From: a virus
Virus record (IMG/VR): IMGVR_UViG_3300025324_000031
Span: 1 to 23,701 of that record
Direction: 5' to 3' (one strand)
DNA length: 23,701 nucleotides
Shown: one piece after another, positions 19,805 through 23,701 of the stretch
Layout of the letters: each line of letters begins with the position of its first letter
Position numbering within the stretch: the stretch's first letter is position 1
Program-made: the position numbers and the translations under genes
The notes under the pieces: generated by a model
The model's input: the letters and a program-made list of their open reading frames with translations, nothing else
Database searches by the model: none
What the model was told of the DNA's origin: nothing

Positions 19805-21396
19805 CATGGTCTCCCTGCGTTTCAGGCGCTGCATATACGATTGCTATCGATTGGAATGAAGACGGTTCTTTTTCTGGACTAGATGATCTCACTACAGACG
19901 TCCTAGACCAGGGAATTACGTCTTCCTACGGAAGAGATCAGGCGCGGCAGCTTTCCCCTCCAAAGATAGGTGACGCCGCATTCTCCGTTTGTAACGTATC
20001 TCGCATCTTCTCTCCGGAAAATACTTCTTCCCCTTTGGTTAACGAACTTGGCGCCGCTCGACCGACCGTTATTGAAGTTGACTTTGAAGGTAATATCTAT
20101 CCTGTCCACTCAGGTCGGGTAGATGATTTCCAAGTACACGCAGACTTCTCTAATCGTTCTGTCGATTTCACTTCTGCTGACGGTCTAGCGCTTCTGCAAA
20201 ATGCTGAGTTGAGTACCGGAGTTTTTAGAGCGCAGCGAACCGGAACTATTATTAACAGTATTCTCGATGCTATCAATTGGACTGCCCCTAGGAGTATTGA
20301 TGTTGGCGCCAACCGTCCTCCCTTTTGGTGGGCGGAGGGAACGGATGCGCTAAGCGCGGTCAACTCTTTGATTCTTTCTGAGGGTCCTCCGGCCATCGCT
20401 TACGTTGCCCCTGACGGAACCTTCGTATTTAGAGATAGACATCACAGAATTCAAGACGAGAAATCCCTTACTTCTCAAGCATTTTTTAATGCTGACGAGA
20501 TTAGTTGTGAATCTCCAGTAGTATCAGGTTTTAGCTATACTCCCCCTTTTACTTACGATCACGGTTGGCGAGACATTATCAACCGAGTCATACAGGATGT
20601 ACAGACGCAGATTGTATCTGCTATTGATGAAGTGGTTTGGTCTGACGAAGGTACCTTTAATATCTCCAGCGGAGAAACCATAAGCCTCATAGCAGTGGCT
20701 AATGAGCCGTTTATTATGGCTCAGGTTCCCGACCAAAGCATTGACTTTGGGACAATTTCCGGAGTAGGTACGCTAACAGTTTCTCTAGATAGAACCTCGG
20801 GGCAAGCTGTAACTATTCGATTGACTGCTTCGGGCGGTTCTGTTCAGTTCACTTATATTCAGCTCAGAGCACGTTCTATAGCGCCTGGCGCAGCCCTTAA
20901 AATTGATGAGTCAGATACTGCATCTATCTCTAGTCACGGAGAAAAGAGTTACCCCAATAATCTAGAATGGGTTAACAGGCATAATGCTCTAGCTGTAGCT
21001 CTTATCATTTTGGCTCATTACGCGGAGCGTAGGCCACTCGTTCAGATGCGACTAGTTTCCTGCGATCCTGAACATTTTCTACAAATATTGACCCGAACTA
21101 TTTCTGACAGAATTACTATCAGGAACGGGGAGCTTGGTCTATTTGACGACTTCTTCATTGAAAGCGTAGCTCACACAATACAGAGAATTAATCCTGATCA
21201 GCCTCCGGTTCATTCTGTGGTACTAGGATGTGAACGAGACGTGATAGAAATTGAAAACTGCTTTACGTTCGATGTAGCCGGAAAAGGTTTCGATCAGGGT
21301 GTTTTCTGTGGTCAGGGTGCAGACGATCCCGATACGGTTTTCATCTTTGATCACCCTCAAAACGGACAGTTTGATTTCGGAGTGTTTGGAACGTAG
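19801..21396 (+). CDS. Minor tail protein (distal tail / tail-associated)
   Basis: This 531-residue protein is the first after the tape measure, overlapping it by ATGA. It is beta-rich: IAIDWNEDGSFSGLDDLTTD, a segment RVDDFQVHADFSNRSVDFTS, AIAYVAPDGTFVFRDRHHR, then a C-terminal domain with GTLTVSLDRTSGQAVTIRLT. The order (distal tail-type N-terminal module followed by tail-associated beta domains) is common in actinophage minor tail proteins that form the tail tip. It ends ...NGQFDFGVFGT. No hydrolase motif is seen. Confidence 0.8.
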   Translation: MTWSPCVSGAAYTIAIDWNEDGSFSGLDDLTTDVLDQGITSSYGRDQARQLSPPKIGDAAFSVCNVSRIFSPENTSSPLVNELGAARPTVIEVDFEGNIYPVHSGRVDDFQVHADFSNRSVDFTSADGLALLQNAELSTGVFRAQRTGTIINSILDAINWTAPRSIDVGANRPPFWWAEGTDALSAVNSLILSEGPPAIAYVAPDGTFVFRDRHHRIQDEKSLTSQAFFNADEISCESPVVSGFSYTPPFTYDHGWRDIINRVIQDVQTQIVSAIDEVVWSDEGTFNISSGETISLIAVANEPFIMAQVPDQSIDFGTISGVGTLTVSLDRTSGQAVTIRLTASGGSVQFTYIQLRARSIAPGAALKIDESDTASISSHGEKSYPNNLEWVNRHNALAVALIILAHYAERRPLVQMRLVSCDPEHFLQILTRTISDRITIRNGELGLFDDFFIESVAHTIQRINPDQPPVHSVVLGCERDVIEIENCFTFDVAGKGFDQGVFCGQGADDPDTVFIFDHPQNGQFDFGVFGT

Positions 21397-21412
21397 TCCG
21401 AACGTAGTCCGA
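21391..21412 (+). repeat. 11-bp tandem repeat at a stop codon
   Basis: ACGTAGTCCGA occurs twice in tandem (21391-21401 and 21402-21412), followed by a degenerate third start, ACGGAGT. The first copy contains the TAG stop of the minor tail protein. The repeat fills most of the gap before the next gene's ribosome site. Confidence 0.7.
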
Positions 21413-21426
21413 ACGGAGTTCAGGAC

Positions 21427-21798
21427 GTGAATGAAGCGCGAGCGTACATCTACCATTCTCAGTGGGTAGCGGACTGTCCGCGACCATACTGTGGCAATAC
21501 TGAATACTTGTTTGACAAGATGAACAAGAGGGATTTGAATTCGCCTCGAACAATCAGGAAGCAAGTATTCAGGTGCTCTTACTGTAAGTTGGTAGCCCCG
21601 ATTGAATGGGCAACAAACGAACACGAGCTAGAAATTGTGCTGTCTATTCGGCCCGTTCCTCACACCCGTAATTGGTATCCTAAAGGACATCCTACGGCTA
21701 TTAAGTATGGCCTCCCCGATGGGCAGACTATTCACGATCTGGTAGAAGAAGCGCGCGAACATGGCGTCATTCCTCCTGAACGAAAGGCTGTGCTCTAA
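21427..21798 (+). CDS. Zinc-ribbon-like small protein in the tail module
   Basis: The protein is 123 residues from GTG 21427 (GGAG about 10 nt upstream). Two Cys pairs, C17-x4-C22 and C50-x2-C53 (ADCPRPYCG and RCSYCK), point to a structural zinc site. The second half contains PHTRNWYPKGHPTAIKYGLP and DLVEEAREHGV. The region NWYP...GHP...GLP recurs in small actinophage proteins next to minor tail genes, whose role is unknown. It ends one base into the next ATG. It may be a minor tail component or an assembly factor. Confidence 0.65.
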   Translation: MNEARAYIYHSQWVADCPRPYCGNTEYLFDKMNKRDLNSPRTIRKQVFRCSYCKLVAPIEWATNEHELEIVLSIRPVPHTRNWYPKGHPTAIKYGLPDGQTIHDLVEEAREHGVIPPERKAVL

Positions 21799-22337
21799 TG
21801 GTCTGGACTCCTCCTCTTACGGCTATTCCGGGATCAGTTCTCACTGCTGCTGAGTGGAACACGTCTGTTAGGGATAACCTCAACGAAACTGCCCCTGCTT
21901 TGGCTACGCAGCAAAGCACTATTTTCGTAGGATCAGGTGTTAACTCTATTGTGGAACGTCTTCCGGACGGTGAAGCAATTACCACTCAAGAGGACACAAC
22001 TAGTACTTCTCCTGACGACCTGGCCACGCCCGGACCTACCGTCACGGTTACTACGGGCCCTAACGCCTTTATTCATTTTAGGGCTGGCCTCAGCAATTCC
22101 TCGGCGGGTGCTACGTCTATCGTCGGTTATGACACCTCCGGAGCTACTACTCTGGCAGCCAATATTGCCAGGGCTATTTCTTCGGACGGTCTTGCCGCTA
22201 ACTCCCGCATGCGCATGGGTACGACTGTTTTTACTGATGGTCTTACACCTGGATCAAATGTTTTTCAGATGAAGTATTGGGTTAGCGGAGGCACTGGCAC
22301 TTTTCTTCACCGTCAAATCTCAGTGGTTCCGCTATGA
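21798..22337 (+). CDS. Probable minor tail / receptor-side beta-sandwich protein
   Basis: This 179-residue protein starts WTPPLTAIPGSVLTAAEWN followed by VRDNLNETAPALATQ, an N-terminal attachment module widespread in actinophage tail proteins. A beta-sandwich follows with TTSTSPDDLATPGPTVTVTT, then ATTLAANIARAISSDG and LTPGSNVFQMKYWVSGGTGT. The last part resembles domains repeated in tail-fibre proteins. It overlaps the upstream gene by one base and the next by 4 nt. It is probably part of the tail tip, possibly in host binding. Confidence 0.65.
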   Translation: MVWTPPLTAIPGSVLTAAEWNTSVRDNLNETAPALATQQSTIFVGSGVNSIVERLPDGEAITTQEDTTSTSPDDLATPGPTVTVTTGPNAFIHFRAGLSNSSAGATSIVGYDTSGATTLAANIARAISSDGLAANSRMRMGTTVFTDGLTPGSNVFQMKYWVSGGTGTFLHRQISVVPL

Positions 22338-22579
22338 CTGATCCGATCATAGGCGATCTTGTTCATTACGTAGAAAAAGCTGCACCCAATAGTGAGCTGA
22401 CTTCCTGTAAGCCAGCTATCGTTAATCAGGTGCCTGGAATATTTGGCGTAGTTACTTCGGTGTCTCTTACGGCTTTTACTCCCTACGGAACAATAATTAA
22501 TTGGAGCTGTGTTCAGAACGAGGAAAGTTACAATATAGGAACGTGGCACTGGCCAGAAGGAGCTATTTCCGGTGTCTGA
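22334..22579 (+). CDS. Small hypothetical protein in the tail/lysis operon
   Basis: The gene encodes 81 residues, starting MTDPIIGDLVHYVEKAAPNS. Beta strands and a C-terminal NIGTWHWPEGAISGV follow. The W-C...GTWH..P ending appears in small proteins beside actinophage fibre and lysin genes, without known function. It is coupled by an ATGA overlap to the fibre-like gene and overlaps the lysin start by 8 nt. Confidence 0.65.
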   Translation: MTDPIIGDLVHYVEKAAPNSELTSCKPAIVNQVPGIFGVVTSVSLTAFTPYGTIINWSCVQNEESYNIGTWHWPEGAISGV

Positions 22580-23609
22580 TCCCTTGAGCGCTGATAGACT
22601 TGTGAGCATTCTTAGAGCAGAAGGTCTTAAGGTAGTCGAATACAGAGATTGGAGGAATAACAACCGAAATCATATAGGTGACTGGGGCCCTGTACATGGA
22701 ATCATGATTCATCACACCGTAACTAAGGGAACCGAAGCGACAGTCAGACTCTGCTATGAGGGGCGCTCAGACTTGCCGGGCCCTTTGTGTCATGGCGTGA
22801 TTGCCAAGGATGGGACGATCTATCTTGTAGGGCATGGCAGGGCGAATCACGCTGGTCTAGGGGATGGTGATGTTCTAAGAGCAGTAAAAGAGGATAGGGA
22901 AGCACCGCCTGACAACGAAGCTAATACAGACGGAAACACTTTTTTCTACGGGTTTGAGTGCGAAAATCTGGGCGACGGTCAAGACCCCTGGCCGGAAGCA
23001 CAAGTTGACGCTATAATCAAAGCAAGTGCGGCTATTTCTAGAGAGCTTGATTGGAAGAAATGGTCTACCATTGGTCACCTTGAATGGCAGCCCGGGAAGA
23101 TTGATCCCCGGGGAGTAGGAATGAACTTCCTTAGGGAAAAAATAGAACAAAGGCTAGAGAGGAACGAAGAACAAATGCCGAGTAGGCTTGTCGTAGAAAC
23201 AAAGAACCTTGTCCACATTGTTGAACCGAACAAATGGACTCAAATTAAGTTCAACAGAGTTTTGACCGATGGCGGCTGGTCTGATAGAAACGAGATGGCT
23301 ACCATTTTGACCGGCGCAGCCTTCTACTCGCTTACTGCCGGTATAGAGGTAGACGGGTTGGTAACAGGGCAAGAACTTCAAATCAGGTTTGTCCACAACG
23401 AAAAGCAAGACGGAGAATGGGTGAGGGCCAGCAACCTACCTATTAGTTCTCCTACACATGACAAGATGAAAGGCAAGTTCGTCCACGTGTGGAATGGTTT
23501 TATCCCTGGGCATAGCTCAAATAGAGTATGCCTAGAGGTTTTCCATATGGGAGAGTCTCCGATCTCAATTAGCTCTGCTCGTGTTGAAGGATTGTACTGG
23601 AAGGATTGA
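22572..23609 (+). CDS. Endolysin: N-acetylmuramoyl-L-alanine amidase with C-terminal beta domain
   Basis: The protein is 345 residues from GTG 22572. The N-terminal ~210 residues are an Amidase_2/PGRP-type domain: GIMIHHT (H47, H48), GTIYLVGHGRANHAG, YGFECEN, and GHLEWQPGKIDPRG with H169, K176 and D178. The zinc ligands are probably H47 or H48, H169 and D178. It should cut the bond between muramic acid and the peptide stem of peptidoglycan at lysis. The last ~130 residues (from about MPSRLVVETKNL) look like a beta-sandwich (NEMATILTGAAFYSLTAGIE, GQELQIRFVHNEK). They do not resemble LysM, PG_binding or SH3 wall-binding domains. There is no signal peptide, so a holin would be needed. Confidence 0.88.
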   Translation: MSDPLSADRLVSILRAEGLKVVEYRDWRNNNRNHIGDWGPVHGIMIHHTVTKGTEATVRLCYEGRSDLPGPLCHGVIAKDGTIYLVGHGRANHAGLGDGDVLRAVKEDREAPPDNEANTDGNTFFYGFECENLGDGQDPWPEAQVDAIIKASAAISRELDWKKWSTIGHLEWQPGKIDPRGVGMNFLREKIEQRLERNEEQMPSRLVVETKNLVHIVEPNKWTQIKFNRVLTDGGWSDRNEMATILTGAAFYSLTAGIEVDGLVTGQELQIRFVHNEKQDGEWVRASNLPISSPTHDKMKGKFVHVWNGFIPGHSSNRVCLEVFHMGESPISISSARVEGLYWKD

Positions 23610-23611
23610 AC

Positions 23612-23701
23612 ATGTCTGACGCTCGTATTAGGCATCTTGTGCACGAAGAAATCGACGGTAGGATAGTTCAGCTTGAAGAGAGTCTTGATGAAGTTCGTAG
23701 A
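23612..23701 (+). CDS. Start of a further gene (partial)
   Basis: ATG 23612 follows the lysin stop by 2 nt, with AAGGA upstream. Thirty residues are visible before the window ends: MSDARIRHLVHEEIDGRIVQ, then LEESLDEVRR. It is charged and helical with a heptad-like pattern, so it may be a coiled coil. It is in the lysis operon, but a function cannot be read from this part. Confidence 0.6.
   Translation, partial: MSDARIRHLVHEEIDGRIVQLEESLDEVRR

Noticed and set aside
21223-21624. A 133-residue minus-strand frame across a gene junction
   Set aside because: It is antisense to the minor tail protein and zinc-ribbon genes, whose own start and stop signals and motifs are clear.
23481-23490. Other CACGTG-containing sites (for example near 8862, 11542 and 23484)
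   Set aside because: They lack the GTTT/AAAC flanks, so they are not parS sites.

Overview
The window is the virion-assembly (late) region of a tailed, siphovirus-type double-stranded DNA phage, most likely an actinobacteriophage and possibly one infecting Streptomyces. The order portal, MuF-type head protein, maturation protease, HK97-type capsid, tail proteins, connectors, tail chaperones, tape measure, minor tail proteins and amidase lysin is diagnostic of a siphovirus. Several protein styles are typical of actinophages: the three-part protease, the connector set with a CRLP...RQGV motif, and the C-terminal PGSPAEKGPLSG motif of the tape measure. G+C is about one half by eye, far below a Streptomyces host. 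No integrase, tRNA, insertion sequence or CRISPR array was seen, and the terminase is not in the window.

Layout. Positions 1-290 hold the end of an upstream gene, a terminator and a small ORF that lacks an in-frame start. A small DUF1360-like membrane protein (348-779) follows. Next comes the head operon: portal (890-2692), a protein joining a 2H phosphoesterase domain to a MuF-like head domain (2673-4094), the maturation protease (4098-5834), and an 18-residue CxC peptide gene (5843-5899). The capsid protein (6373-8145) is followed by an unidentified probable virion protein, a probable major tail protein, two fibre-like proteins and a head-to-tail adaptor (to 12288). A holin-like protein, a tail-terminator-like protein and a neck protein lie between 12619 and 15195. 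From 16624 the tail module runs unbroken: chaperones read by an apparent -1 frameshift, tape measure, minor tail proteins, a zinc-binding protein, a beta-sandwich protein, a small protein, the endolysin, and the start of one more gene.

The late operon is interrupted by four islands of small genes on the opposite strand (5993-6181, 12336-12545, 13433-14387, 15213-16248; 11 genes in all). They carry their own sigma70-type promoters (TTGACA-like, 16-19 bp spacer, -10 of the type TAGGCT/TAGACT/TATGCT). Hairpins that can terminate transcription from both sides separate them from the virion genes. Two of the promoters share an exact 20-bp element with a TTTAGCTAAA palindrome, and three others share a conserved leader. 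These look like moron cassettes, expressed separately from the structural genes.

The most striking non-coding feature is a pair of exact matches to the bacterial chromosomal centromere site parS (GTTTCACGTGAAAC). Each sits inside the hairpin at a convergent junction between a virion gene and an opposite-strand cassette (12302-12315 and 13403-13418). No ParA or ParB gene is visible here, so recruitment of the host ParB is an attractive hypothesis. The second main point of interest is the 2H phosphoesterase domain built into a head protein. It could be carried in the virion and act on nucleotide signals or RNA at infection.
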